A DNA stretch of 64,000 nt from Sesamum alatum (Eukaryota > Streptophyta > Magnoliopsida > Lamiales > Pedaliaceae), in NCBI GenBank assembly GCA_034509735.1, contig JACGWO010000010.1, positions 12,165,193-12,229,192 of the forward strand. The letters are read 5' to 3'. Shown piece after piece: positions 1 through 11,847 of this stretch. The position numbers and the translations under genes were made by a program. Below the pieces are notes generated by a model. It ran no database searches and had not been told where the DNA came from. It saw nothing but the letters and a program-made list of their open reading frames with translations. How positions within the stretch are numbered: the stretch's first letter is position 1; every line of letters begins with the position of its first letter.

Positions 1-532
1 CAATTATTCCAAAATCAAACGTGCAAAACTAATACATTTTCAGAATAATGTGCAGAAAATACAGAAAATCAAAATTTCCAAAAATGTCAAAAAAAGGCAC
101 AAAACGGCCCAGCCGTTGTGCCTGCCGGCCAGCCGCGCGCACAGGCTGCCCCTACCAGGACACACGCTGGCAGGCACGCCGGCCAGGCCTGCGCGCAGGC
201 GTGAGCCCGCGCGCGCCTGCCAGCCAGTGATCGACCGGCAAGGGCGGCAGCCAACCGCTGCCGCTGCTGTCCGAAATTTTATTTTCTTTTCATATTTTTC
301 AACATAATTTTTCAGCATAAAACAGTAATAATATTCTGAAAATAAGCATGCAATTTTAGATCCAATCTAATAAAATAAGCATGCCAAAAGTCCATCAAAT
401 TCAAACAATTGAATCATCATATTATTCACATATTTATGTAATCTAACATGATATTAAAGCCATAAAAGCAAGTAGATCATGCCAAGCATATAGATCTATG
501 CCCCTTACATCGAACCGGGCTCTGATACCACT
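1..532 (-). mobile_element. Leader of a minus-strand copia element, cut by the window edge
   Basis: This is the untranslated region just downstream of the LTR at 533-2746 in element orientation. Positions 512-530 are the complement of an initiator-tRNA-Met primer-binding site (TGGTATCAGAGC followed by a further match). A strongly GC-rich tract lies at about 105-260, in otherwise AT-rich sequence, rich in CCTGCGCGCAGGC-type motifs. Similar tracts lie in the leaders at 6816-7095 and 52340-52460. Open frames inside the tract are composition artefacts. The gag gene would lie left of the window. Confidence 0.8.
512..530 (-). other. Primer-binding site, initiator tRNA-Met
   Basis: Read on the minus strand the site starts TGGTATCAGAGC, two bases after the LTR end at 533. 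It is where reverse transcription of the minus-strand element would start. Confidence 0.85.
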
Positions 533-2746
533 TGAAGGACAAGCGGATCCGCCCAGGAGCACGAGCGGAAGCGAGAAAATCGAAAACATAAAATTGAATC
601 GCATATAAGGCGAAATTCCAAGGGGTGTACCCTTGGGTGCTCAACCGGGCGTTCGATATAGGATATGTTAAAGTTAAAAGCATACTAATAACATATAGGG
701 CATAGATGAAGAAGAAAGTTAAGATCTACTAAAGCGTAATAATCGTTATCTTGTAGATTTAATGTGTGCTTGGCTACTAGCGTTGTTCCCTTTTTTCGGA
801 ATGCTCAGAAATCCCAACGTTTGGATTCTCCAAAGATGATCCACACCACACCGGAAGAAACTCACGTTCTCCTTGCTAGAAGAGACGGGTTTAAGAAGGA
901 TTCGATTTAAGAGAAGAATACTATGGATTAGTGTTCTCTTAAACTTACTTTGTTCTTCTTCTTGATTCAAAATCAAGTGACGAACACAAGAAAAAAGGGG
1001 GGAGATGGCCGTGTGAGAGAGAGAGAGGAGAGGGGCCGAATTTCTTCTTCTTTTTCCTAGAAAAAGATGAATTATGATTCACATATGCTAGGTGTTGTAT
1101 ATACTCATATATATACATAATTAATGTGATTATTGGAATGTGTCTAGGTTCATCCAAGGATGTCTAGATACATTCCAATCAATCACCATTAATTTTTCAA
1201 TCAAGCCTACCAAATTTTATGGTATGATCAAATCATACCAAAAGGGAATGGTTTGATTGGAGTTGATTTGTCTCTTTCCAAAAGAAATAAGTCAACATAC
1301 CACCTTGCATGAAACATGGCTGATTTTGCTTCCTCCAAGGGAGCATTTCGGCCATGTCTAATTTGGGAAGAAGTCCAACTTCTTCCTATTTCAAAATAGG
1401 AATTATTGCTCCTCTCAGGTCAAATTTAACGGACCGAGTTTTTATCGTAGTCCAATTACGATGAACCTGACCTTAAATCCAATTTAATGTCCACTTAAAT
1501 TATTCTCGTTGATCTTTTAATCTAATTAAAAGATCCAACATCTCAACTTTCCATATTTAATCGAAAATCTAATTTACCGATTAAACGAGGGCCTAATACA
1601 ATATCGGCCCGTCCATCCAATGGACTTTCCCTTAAGTAATCCAATTACTTATTTATCCTTTGAGATTGACTCCAAGTCAATCTCTCAACCTCCTCGGTGA
1701 TTTGTGTGTGACCCTTTAGGTTCACCCTTAGCTAGATTTGGGCCCGTGTCCCACAAGGACCCGTTACCATGAGTGCCCGTCTAGCAACGGTCCATGGCAC
1801 TAGATACTAGGTGAATTGGCGTGAACATTTAGGCACCAATTCTGTATGGGTACGGTCCTTCCGCCTACCGTCTCCTGGACTTAGTCTAGGGTATGGAATT
1901 GGGCGTCGGTTCCCATCCTTGACTAGGTATCTATGCTTAATACTCGAGACTACGTATGCTTCATTGCGTCGACACAGGAAACCATTCCCTGTTCGACCAA
2001 CCACTGTGGCCACAGCTTTAAATAGCATGAACGTGTCTCCGAGAGCATAGGAGACACTTCTGTCACATACTGATAGGGGACGGATCCTCTTCTTGGAATC
2101 CACCGTCCTCGCTACACATTCCGACTGCACTGGACAAGGCTTATGATGATCATCTTACAGAATGATCACCTCTCGCCAGATCCAAGATACAGCCGTCCTG
2201 TGCACGCGACTGCCATGATCCCTTAAGTCTGAGGACTACTCCCATACTATCGAAATTGGGGAAATCCAATCATACCGACCAAGCCTCCAAGGCTTCCATA
2301 TGATGATCCCCGCGAGTCAATCCAGTCGGCTCGATCCCAGTCGACCAACCCATCAAGATCGTGTAGGCGTCCCACGCATGTCGCCGATGAAACACGACAC
2401 TCATCCAATGAACACGACTCTTGATGCAAGTCTGAATAGGACTCTCGATGCCCTGTCTCGAGGTCCTCGACTTGGAACGTTTCAGACCAACCCTAAATCA
2501 GTTGGTTTCATGACCACCATCCAATGCGTGGCCTAACTGCACGAGTTGTTAACTGTTGTCTGTGGGCTTTGTTGCGATATAAGTAAAACACCATTTTAAC
2601 AAATGTGAAATGAGCGCAACAAAGTAAGCACCAAAAGTGACGAATACTCATTTTATTCATCACATAATAATATTACATTTACATCGAGTTGTATAATAGG
2701 TTACAAATCGGCAAACCTATTGGCTTTCTGGTCACCTATTCTAACA
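533..2746 (-). mobile_element. 5' LTR of minus-strand copia element (2.2 kb)
   Basis: On the minus strand it begins TGTTAGAATAGGTGACC (at 2746) and ends TCCTTCA (at 533), directly before the primer site. It matches the LTRs at 28360-30593 and 52735-54953 closely, and those at 4604, 14327, 46298 and 61082 more loosely. A TATA-like run lies near 1095-1120 (minus strand). The CTGTGGCCACAG palindrome is at 2004-2015. The target duplication cannot be tested because the other end is outside the window. No gene is visible inside. Confidence 0.88.
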
Positions 2747-2827
2747 CTATGACATTAATATCAATCGCTATGAATTACGTTACATCAATATAGTGTAGAT
2801 CTTGTTATTGATGTGGTTTAACACTTG

Positions 2828-3097
2828 TTTTTTTTTTTTTTTTTTGGAATTGAAAAGGATGAATTTTATTAATCGAAAGTAAAGTGATTACATTCAGTCT
2901 TGTCTGCTATTAATATCGAACAAGAGACAATTAAAAAAATTCAAATCAATAATATTACATAAACTAATATCTAGCTATTACAGCAGCAAATCATACCTAC
3001 TATACAATAGAAATAACATCAACCCACATAGGGGTTCGAACCCATGACCTTTAGGATCATGGGGTCTCAATTTCACCAACTAAACTAGGCCTCCACA
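2828..3097 (-). mobile_element. tRNA-derived SINE
   Basis: Read on the minus strand, the head carries an A box (TAGTTTAGTTGG) and a B box (GGGTTCGAACCC) of an RNA polymerase III promoter. The body ends in an 18-base poly-A tail (T run at 2828-2845 on the plus strand). Flanks share a duplication beginning GTGGTTTA (2813-2827 and 3098-3112, the second half diverged). Length, tail and promoter boxes fit a plant SINE. It is not a tRNA gene, because the head does not close into a cloverleaf. Confidence 0.72.
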
Positions 3098-3112
3098 GTG
3101 GTTTATCAATTA

Positions 3113-4071
3113 CTTTCTTTCACACCCAATCACGTAAGAACTTCCCTCCCTAGATAATTATGGCACGATCGTTTGTGCGTTTTGTAAGTTGAACTATAAC
3201 ATAAAATTAAATCTATGCTATACTAAATTACATATATTGAAGGTGTTTCTTAAGTATATGAAAAGACATATTTGTCCTTAGCTCCCTTGGTCAATACATA
3301 GTAATATAATTATGATAATTATCAGTTATTGGGAACAAAAGCCCATAATCTATTCTCGTGTAATTATAAAGTGGGAGATTAATTACTCAATTAAAATATT
3401 ACTTAAAATTTCCATTTTTTTTTTAATTTTTTCTTCTATGAAGTAAGAGATAACTAATATTTTCCTCAACCAGTGATCTTGATCGGTTTGTCTTTCAATC
3501 CATTAGAAACAAGTATTTTAAACATTTACTGTAACCTACAAGGTCATGCAATGATTTTGGACGTATATGAATACAGATTTGTTGAAAATATGTTTGAATT
3601 AGAAGATCAAAATGTGATGGTAACGAAAATCAAGTTAAAAAGTTCATATAATTCGTATTATCATTATATTATAGTCTGAAATATTTATTCCCTATTTACG
3701 ATCTTAATTGACCATTTAATATTATAATTTTAACCAAAAAAAGAAAATACATACTTTTTAGAAATATTATTCGTCATGGCATGCGTTTTTCTGAGCATAT
3801 AAAAAAAGAATTATGGTGTGAGATGAAAAGAAAAAAGAAATTTATGGAAAGGAAGAATTGTGGTGGACTGAGGGGATATGAAAGAAAGAATTCCGTGAGG
3901 GAAAAAAAATGTGGATGGGGCTGGTGAAAGAGAAAATATAGACTGTAATTGTTGGTTTATTAAAAATATAAAATTTTGTAAAAAAAAGAACATTAAAAAG
4001 TTTGGTGAGAAAGAAACATTGAAGTGGGTTGAGAAAAAATTTGTAATTGTGAGATTATTAAAAAGGTTTAA
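3113..4071. other. AT-rich intergenic stretch, nothing recognised
   Basis: Short open frames exist (for example 3473-3679) but none shows domain features, codon bias or a promoter context. Nothing else is supported here. Confidence 0.6.
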
Positions 4072-4313
4072 TGCAATTTACCTCCCTATAATATTGTAAA
4101 TGAACAAATGAGTCCTTACGAAGAAAAAATAATAGCAATTTGTCTTCCTGCGGTGTTCTTTAAAATGGACCAATTTACCTCCCTGTCCATTTTAAAAAAT
4201 ACGGGAAGGTAAATTGATTCATTTTAAAAAACGTAGAGAGGTAAATTGTTATTTTATTTTTTATAGGAGGATAATTTCCTCATGTGCAACATTACATGAA
4301 GGTTGCTTGCATT
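4072..4313. mobile_element. Fold-back MITE, copy 1
   Basis: The left arm (starting TGCAATTTACCTCCCT) and right arm (ending near GGTTGCTTGCA) are imperfect inverted repeats. Inner repeats such as GGTAAATTG and its complement continue the palindrome. A related copy splits the RNase H pseudogene at 40683-40866, which shows that the unit moves. Borders are approximate. Confidence 0.6.
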
Positions 4314-4443
4314 TTTTCCATTATTAAAATTATTGAAATATTACTATTTTGGCCAATTTTATATTTTAAGGATATAAATGAATTAGATGGCAAATTTGAG
4401 TATTCAAAATATCGGACAACACCAGTGCTGTGTTTGGCCTCGT

Positions 4444-4472
4444 TTTCGGCCCATCTTCGAGATGGGCCGAAA
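4444..4472. repeat. Perfect 13-bp hairpin with 3-base loop
   Basis: TTTCGGCCCATCT and its exact complement are separated by TCG. It lies about 130 bp left of the copia insertion, in sequence not assigned to any element. It could be a relic of a small inverted-repeat element. Confidence 0.75.
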
Positions 4473-4598
4473 CAAACCTTTGTTTGGTTTCTTTTTAAAA
4501 CACCCTCACTTGGTGTTTTACATTTTCTCGGCCCATTTGCCCATGCCTGACAATCTGAAACACATGCCCGTCAGCCTCATGTTACCATTCCCATTGTT

Positions 4599-4603
4599 TG
4601 AAG
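4599..4603. repeat. Target-site duplication TGAAG (left copy)
   Basis: The same five bases follow the 3' LTR at 22301-22305. The pair proves that 4604-22300 is one integrated element. Confidence 0.92.
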
Positions 4604-6596
4604 TGTTAGAATAGGTGACCATGTAGCCAATCTTGGTAGGCGAATTGTAACCTATGTCTGAACAATTTCGAAGTTTTAATAAAACCTTAATGAATAAGAA
4701 GTGAAGTTCATTTGGCATATACTTTGTCTGTGTTCACTTTATCTGCTTTATAACTGTTCGCTACACAAACAAAGCCCACAGACTAAAATCATACTTCGGG
4801 GACTGGGACTACGCTTGGAGGTAGGTCCATGAAATCAGTTCCGCAAACCAGTCTGAAAATCTCCAAGTCAAGGAATCTCGAAAATGGGCACCGAGATTCC
4901 CCTTGAAACTTGCACTAAGCATCTACTGTCGTGTTTCATCGACGGGTGACGAGGGTCGTCTAAGCTGTGTTAGTGGGTTGGCTTGCTGGGGGAGTGGCCG
5001 ATTGAGGTGACTCGTGGGAACCGTCTTACGGAGGACCTTGAGTATGGTCGGTTAGGTATGACGTGAGTTCCCGGTTCCAAACGGTACAGGTCAAGTCCTT
5101 TGACTTGAGAAATTGTTGAGTTTACCTGTACATCGAGACTGTATCTTAGGTATGGTGAGAGATTGCCAAGATGCACTTGAGCAGTCATAAGCCATATCTA
5201 GTGCAGCCGCGGTGTACAACGTGACAGTAGTTTCCAAGAAAGGATCTGTCTCCTGTCAAAAGGTTGACAGTTGTGTCTCACAAATACTCTGTGTGTCTTG
5301 TCCCCAAAATCTGTGGCCACAGTGACTGAACAGAAGGGAAGGTTTCCCTTGCGGCGTTTAGTAGAGGACAGACCGACACTTAGGTCCAAAATGGGTGCCT
5401 ACGTAATCAGTGCCCTAGACCCTAAGTGGTGAGACCGTAGACGAAAGGATTGATGTACTGTAGAGCCTAAATGTTCATCCCACGTATATTCACCTAGTCT
5501 CCAGTGTCATGGACCGTTGCTAGACGGCCATCCATGGTAACGGGCAGATTCTAGGAATCCAACCAAGTCTAGCTGAAGGTGAACCTAAAGAGTCACACAA
5601 AATCCGTAGACATAACGTATTTAATTTGGAATTAAATATTTGGAGAAATGGAGCGATTAAATTGGATTTAATCGGGTCCTTATTTTCTTGGGAAGAATTA
5701 ATTCCTTTTATTAGATAAAAGGGATTTATCTAATAAATTAGATTTATTAGAAATTAATTTAATAGGGCTTGGAATAAATATTTATATTTAATATATTTAG
5801 TGCCCTTTGGTGTATTTAAATGGGATTTAAATATTCCATTAAATTAATCAATGGTTGAGATTAAAGGGAGGAATCAATGGCTAAGATTGGTTTGACCAAG
5901 AAGCTAGAATTTGGCTAGGATTTGACTAGGTCAAATCCTATTCATAGAGGAGTCTTCAAAGTGTAGGAAACTAGAAGAGGAATAGAATTCCTCCTCTATA
6001 AATACTCCTAAGTATCCACTTTGAAGAAGATGATGAATCTTGAAACACACACACACACACACTACTCGTCTCGCTTCCTCTCCCTCTCGGCCGCACCTCT
6101 CTCCTCCTCTTCCAAGAAACTCTTTTCTTGTTCTTTTGCTTGATAATTGAACATCAAGTAGGATTGATCTCGTTAATCAATAACGTTTGATCGATCCATC
6201 CTCTCCAAAAAATACACTTGGTCTTTCGCTGGCATGAGGATCAAGATACATGGGCGGATTGCGTGTACGAATTAGAGGGTCTCCTATACGAGATCTTGGA
6301 GCAAAACGGGGAACAATGCGAGTACCGATTTAAAGATGAAAACGACAATCGGTAGGTTTCCGGTTTATGGTTTTCGTCCCTCTTTTCTTTTAAACCCTAT
6401 AGCCTCCATGATTACTTTATATGCTTTTATTGTTCAAGAGATACGCCGAACGCCCGGGAGGTTCAAGGGAACACACCTTGAATGTGTTTACATATCATTC
6501 ATGCATGTTTAATTCTTGCAAATCCTTTTATTTTTCCCACGCTTCCGCATTCGCGGTACTCCCGGGCACGATCCGCACGCCTTTGCTACGCTTTCA
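4604..6596 (+). mobile_element. 5' LTR of the 4.6-22.3 kb copia element
   Basis: It begins TGTTAGAATAGG and ends CTTTCA. A TATA box (TATAAATA, 5997-6004) followed by a CA-rich tract marks the probable RNA start. It is 1,993 bp. Compared with the 3' LTR it has two segments (about 28 bp near 5000 and about 36 bp near 5105) that the partner lost. CTGTGGCCACAG lies at 5311-5322. Confidence 0.93.
5997..6004 (+). promoter_or_regulatory. LTR TATA box
   Basis: TATAAATA, about 590 bp from the LTR end, followed by an (AC)n tract at about 6043-6062. The same arrangement recurs in sister LTRs (for example near 21710 and 11255). Confidence 0.7.
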
Positions 6597-6597
6597 G

Positions 6598-6616
6598 TGG
6601 TATCAGAGCCCGGTTC
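6598..6616 (+). other. Primer-binding site, initiator tRNA-Met
   Basis: TGGTATCAGAGC starts one base after the LTR end, and the following bases continue the complement to the tRNA 3' arm. Confidence 0.9.
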
Positions 6617-8246
6617 GGTGTATAGGCCTTGGGTTTTGTGTGCGTTTTAAGCATGAAAACTTGTATGGCATGATTTAATTAACTCTTGGTGTTTTAATTG
6701 TAAAGCATGTCGTTTTCTTGCTTTTAATTATGTATGAATTTTGGTACTATTGGTTTCTTGTTTTTCTTGGGAAATGGGGGCAAAACAAATAAAACAGGAG
6801 AAAATGGCACACGCATGAGGTGGCGCCACCGGGCGCACACGCACACAGATAACGGAGTCTGCGCGCGCGCCCGACAGACGCGCCCGATGCGTGTGCGCGC
6901 GCGCGGCCTGCGTACAGGAGGCGCACGCAGCCGGCACGACAGGGTGGCGCGCGCGGCAGCCTGCCGACGCGCGCCAGCATGCGCAGCACAACCGACCAGG
7001 CGCGCGCGAGCAGGCAGGGGCCTGCGCGCGCGCAAGGGCATGCAGCAGGATGGGCCTGCTGGCCTGTGTGCGCCGGCAGAACGCCGCCGGTGACGGTGGT
7101 CGGATAACGTCTACGTTTTCTCGTTATTTTAATTCTTTGGATAATTCTGAAAAATTACTTTTATTTATATTTGCATATTTTCTTAAAGAACATTATTTGG
7201 GAGGTTGTTGTATTGGATTTGGAATCCCGGGAATTACTCACCTTCTAATAATGAGAAAGGGCCTTCCTAAACGAGAAAGGTTATTGCCAACGGTTGTACC
7301 ATATTTTTCATACGTAGCTCATTTATTTGTCATGGGATGATGTGATTGGTAATCATGGATTATATGCATATGTTTATGTGATTGGATATCATGTAATTGT
7401 GTGTGTTTATTGAGAATGGATGATCACGAGCCCTAGACCGAATGTATGGTTTAATTTATGTTGGGCCTATGTGCCTCTTTTGCTTTCTCCTTCTCCTCTT
7501 CTAGTTGCCTTGGAATAATAAGGCATTCTATCTCCCTCCTATTGTACTCCCCCCAGGTTTTCGCTGGGGTTTCTTTTTTACACATGTAATGAGAGTAGTA
7601 TAGGAGTGAGGATTTTATTTTATGTAATTGGTGGAGAAGAAGGAAGGTCCGCATAGAGAGCCCAGAATGGAGGATCCAAGGCGTTTCCATCAAGATTTGA
7701 AACAGAAAAGAGACCAAGGCCCATCAGCATGATGATCGGGTTGCTATTAATATAATAGTATAGGACCAACCCTAGATTGACCATAGATCCACTGCGGGCT
7801 TAGTGGGTCGCATAGGATTTGGACTTGTGATCATCCAACAGGGGCGTGCTAGGCTATAATTTTGCATGTGGCTTTTATGATGAATGAATGGTTTTTTATT
7901 TATTATGTTACTGCCATGGGATGCAAATTTTATATTACGCATTATGGATGAATGTGTTTATGTATGGGATCTCGGTCATTTACAACTCTCACTTGGTTGG
8001 ACCAAAGTTCAAATATTAGACCCTTGATAAATGGACACGGACTATGGGAGTTTGTCCATGCCTTCCAATCCTTGGTATAGTGAGGAAGCTGATTTAGGTC
8101 GATGGCGTGGTCTCACGAGTCGTGGCACGACCATCGTGCTTAAAAGAAGCTGCACTATGTCATGAACGAAGAGTAGACCACTGTTACCTGTCTCACGAGT
8201 CATGGAGGTAGCAGTGGGTCTATGATTCGGTCGATTGGGTCGGATC

Positions 8247-8905
8247 TAGGGGTGGCAGACGAGTCGAGCCGGCTCGCGAGCTTCGCCAGCCGGCTCGAGT
8301 TTGAGCTCGACTTGAGCTTGAGTTTTTCGAGCTCGAGTCGAGCCAGCTCGAGCTCGAGCTCAATTCTCTCTATTTGTTAATCTCTCGAGCGGCTCGTGAG
8401 CTTTTCTCTTTTTTTTTTTTTAAAAAATTTTTTATATATTTTTTTATGTTTAGAATTTTTATATGTTAATTTGATATTCAATACTTTATCAATTTTATAC
8501 TCAAAATTGATCATATATTGTAATTATTAATCAATATCATACATTTTATTTTAGATAATAATAAACTATGGTATTGATACTTTTATTTATACATTTAACC
8601 TTTATAATTTATATAAAAATAAACGTAATCAATATTTAGTAAATTTTAATATTTTCTTTAAAATAATTATTTAATATGATACATATAAATTTTATGTTAT
8701 ATTTTTAATATCTATTTATAACCTCTTATACTTTTTTAAATTAATAAGTCCTAACAATTAACTTATGATTTTTGTATCTATTTGTGAGTCTTATATTTAT
8801 ATAAAAATACATAGTATACATTATACAATCTATAAATTTTACTTATAAATTTATGTCAAAACTTAGTGATTCCCATGAATTAATCTAAAGATGATGATGA
8901 TGAAG

Positions 8906-8980
<75 letters not shown>

Positions 8981-9371
8981 GTAATATAATAAATCAACAA
9001 GCTTAATCAACAATTTAGTAAGTTTTAATTTTTTTTTTAATATGACACATATAAATTCTATGTTATATTTTAATATTTATTTGTAATCTCTTCTAATTTT
9101 TTAAATTAACAAGTCCTAATAATTGATTTATATATATACATACTCTATACTATTATAATTTATAATACTATAATTTTATTAAAAAATTATACTAATAATT
9201 AAAAAATATAAAAAAAAATTATACAAATAATTACGAGCTCAAGCTCGACTCGAGCTCGTACAGCTCGAGCTCATTAGGTGAGATTCGAGCTCGAGCTCGA
9301 GCTCGAGCCACACCCTTCAAAATCGAGCTCGAGCTCGAGCTCGCCAAAACTGGTCGAGCTCGACTCCCCTA
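8247..9371. mobile_element. Non-autonomous hAT-like transposon
   Basis: It begins TAGGGGTGGCA and ends GACTCCCCTA, which is inverted in its outer bases. Eight-base flanks GTCGGATC (8239-8246) and GTCGGGTC (9372-9379) differ by one base, as expected for an aged hAT duplication. Both ends carry dense GAGCTC/CTCGAG subterminal repeats (about 8270-8400 and 9232-9365). The AT-rich core contains an (AAT)n run and no transposase. It is 1,125 bp, inserted after the host copia element. Confidence 0.85.
8907..8980. repeat. (AAT)n microsatellite
   Basis: About 24 near-perfect AAT units inside the hAT-like element. Confidence 0.95.
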
Positions 9372-9714
9372 GTCGGGTCTAACGCCCAATTAGCGTGATT
9401 CGCTAGGAGTCCTCAGGATCACGTGAAAGGGTGAGGCAGTTATCTTGGGAATCTCGTGGAACGAGAATGGCATGGTATACCTCCCACAGGATTCTTCCCA
9501 TGCGAATCGTAAAAGCGGGGTATGGGAAAATCGTTGTGGATCCCAAGCCCACTAGGAAAGGGTTTCCCGAAAATGATGTTTGAGAGTATCGTGTTTTCGT
9601 ATAAATAGTGGGAGCATTAAATGACTAAAGTCCAAACGTTTAATTATTTATCAAAATTTCCGTCTTTTAAAATTCTGTTGATCGTAGTTCTGTTTTAAAT
9701 GTATATTTAAAAAA

Positions 9715-10431
9715 ATGTCTAAGAACCCATTATCAACCATACTTGAGACCAACAAATTTAACGGAACAAATTACAACGACTGGTTATGCAATCTGAGGAT
9801 AGTCCTAGATTACGAAAACCAAGGCTACGTTATGAAAGAGCCGTTCCCTAGGACCTTGCCGGAAGGATCCACGCTAGAAGAACGTGAGACGTTCGAGACT
9901 TGGCACAAGGATAACCGAAAAGTCCGTAGCATCATACTTGCCTCTATGAGGAATGATATTCAGAAGCAGTATGAAAGGCTAGACGATGTCCCTTCCATTA
10001 TTGCTCGCCTGAAGGATTGCTATGCAGTCCCGGACCGGCATACTAGGTATGTCGCGACGAAGGCGTTCTTTGGAACTAAAATGACCGAAGGATCCTCTAT
10101 ACAAGAGCACGGGGTTAAAATGCTTACCTTGGTGGAAAAGCTCGAGGACCTCAAGGTAGGGCTCGATAACGAAACGTACATAGATGTGATCCTTCAGTCT
10201 CTCCCACCCTCCTTCGACCAATTCATTGTTAACTATAACATGAACACACTTGAGAAGGGTATTCATGAGTTAATCAATATGTTGGTGCAATACGAGGCAA
10301 CGACCAAAAAGTCTACGCCGTCGGTATTGTTTGGAGATGCTTCGACTTCCAAGACGAAAGGCAAGGATGCCGGACATTGGAAAAGGAAGAAGGGAAAAGG
10401 AAAAGCCATCAAAAGCAGCTACAAACACTAA
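9715..10431 (+). pseudogene. Copia gag (capsid region)
   Basis: This is the structural protein of the copia element, which would form virus-like particles in the cytoplasm. The start codon follows an A-rich context and opens MSKNPLSTILETNKFNGTNY, a typical plant copia gag N-terminus with a NYxDW-type motif. The central region (residues about 70-190) fits the UBN2-type gag domain. The frame stays open for 238 codons, then breaks in a G/A-rich run near 10390, and the zinc knuckle and protease continue in another frame. Upstream is the leader and downstream the protease part, as in a single gag-pol gene. The family identity is firm, but the copy is not functional. Confidence 0.88.
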
Positions 10432-11080
10432 GAGTGTTCCCATTGCCAAAGAGGGGAAAGGCAAAGGAAAAGGGAAGGTTGACTCCAAGCAACAGTCGAG
10501 GACATATCACATATGTATCAATTACCGTGAGAAAGGGCATTGGAAGAGGGATTGCCCCAAACTCCTCTCCAGACAAGGTATCTTTTTGGTTGAGGTTAAT
10601 CTGGTTACTAACTCTGCCTCTTGGGTATTAGATACCGGCTGTGGAGCTCACATTTGCAATGAATTGCAGGTGCTGAAAAGAAGCAGAAAACTGGGTACCG
10701 GGAATATGATCCTAAAGCTTGGGAATGACAAGGCCATCTCGGCAGAAGCAGTAGGATCCGCCACTCTAGTAGTTAGTGATCGTATTAGTATAGAGTTAGA
10801 GCAAGTTTATTATGTACCTAGTATGATTAAAAACATCATTTCCATTCCATTGTTAGACAATAGTGGATATGAGTTTATGATCAATAAAAATTGCTTTTAT
10901 TTGATGAGATGTGGAATTGCTCATCTGCTTGGTACGCTTAATAACGGCCTCTATATCTTACAACAAACGAACTTCGTTCTAAACGCTCCACATAAACGTA
11001 AAATAGATAATAACGGGAACGCACAACTGTGGCACGCTAGACTAGGTCACATATCCCAAGACAGGATGAAGAAATTAGAA
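10390..11080 (+). pseudogene. Copia zinc knuckle, protease and pre-integrase segment
   Basis: This continues gag-pol after the frame change near 10390. A lysine-rich linker is followed by a degenerate zinc knuckle (10514-10554): the expected CCHC pattern has lost its second cysteine (CINY... in place of CxxC). The aspartic protease active site LDTG lies at 10628-10639 within WVLDTGCGAHIC, which is intact. The GAG-pre-integrase motif LWHARLGHIS is near 11030. Coding sequence then stops abruptly near 11078 and runs into an LTR fragment, so the integrase zinc-binding region is missing. The damaged zinc knuckle alone would weaken RNA packaging. Confidence 0.87.
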
Positions 11081-11847
11081 TATTTAAATAGGATTTTAAT
11101 ATTCTATTAAATTAAATCAATGGTAGAGATTAAAGGGAGGATTCTATGGCTAAGATTGGTTTGACCAAGAAGCTAGAATTTGACTAGGTCAAATCCTAGT
11201 CATGATGGAGTCTTCAAAGTGTAGGAAACTAGAAGAGGTATAGGATTCCTCCTCTATAAATACTCCTTAGCACACACTTTGAAAAAGATGATGATTCTTG
11301 AAATACACACACACACACTCGTCTCCTCCCTCTCCCTCTCGGCCGTGGCTCTCTCTCTTCCTTCCAAGAAATATTTTCTTGGTCTTTTGTTTTAACAATT
11401 GAACATAAAGGAGGATTGATCTCGTTAATCAATAATGTTTGATCGATCCGTCCTCTCCAAAATACACTTGTTCTTTTGCTAGAACGAAGATCAAGATACA
11501 TGGGCGTATTGCGTGTACGAATTAGAGGGTCTCCTATACGAGATCTTGGAGCAAATTGGGGAACAACGTGAGTACCGGTTAAAAGACGAAAACGACAATC
11601 GGTAGGTTTCCGGTTTCTGTTTTCGTCCCCTTTATTTTCGAATCCTATGGCCTTCCATGATTGTTATATGTATGTTTTATTATTCATGAGATACACCGAA
11701 CGCCCGGGAGTTTCAAGGGTACACCCCTTGAACGTATTTATTTTAATGTATATTTATGCATGTTAAAATTCTTGAAATTTAAATTATACCGCGCTTCCGC
11801 ATTCGCGCTACTCCCGGGACGATCCACACGCCTACCCAAGGTTTTCA
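11078..11847 (+). mobile_element. LTR fragment embedded in pol
   Basis: This segment matches the last third of the family's own LTR (compare 5815-6596), including the TATA box (near 11255), the CA repeat and the terminal TTTCA. It lies in the same orientation as the element. It replaces the integrase zinc-binding part and the first catalytic Asp. There is no second LTR border or target duplication, so it looks like a recombination or template-switch product rather than a new insertion. Confidence 0.85.

Larger units (their letters stand above)
6617..9714 (+). mobile_element. Copia leader with GC-rich tract
   Basis: This is the untranslated leader between primer site and gag. It holds a GC-rich alternating CG tract at about 6816-7095, ordinary AT-rich sequence to 8246, a hAT-like insertion at 8247-9371, then leader again up to the gag start codon. 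Open frames in the GC tract have no protein features. Confidence 0.75.

Noticed and set aside
1807..2130. 107-codon minus-strand ORF (similar one at 29651-29989)
   Set aside because: It lies within LTRs and is repeated with them. There is no evidence of coding selection.
3030..3097. tRNA gene on the minus strand
   Set aside because: A and B boxes are present, but acceptor and anticodon stems do not form and a poly-A-tailed body follows, so it is a SINE head.
5198..5389. Short conserved ORF in LTRs (also 14860-15051)
   Set aside because: It is conserved only because the LTRs are repeats; there is no start context or protein feature.
6724..7340. ORFs in the copia leader
   Set aside because: They lie in the untranslated leader between primer site and gag and in the GC-rich tract.
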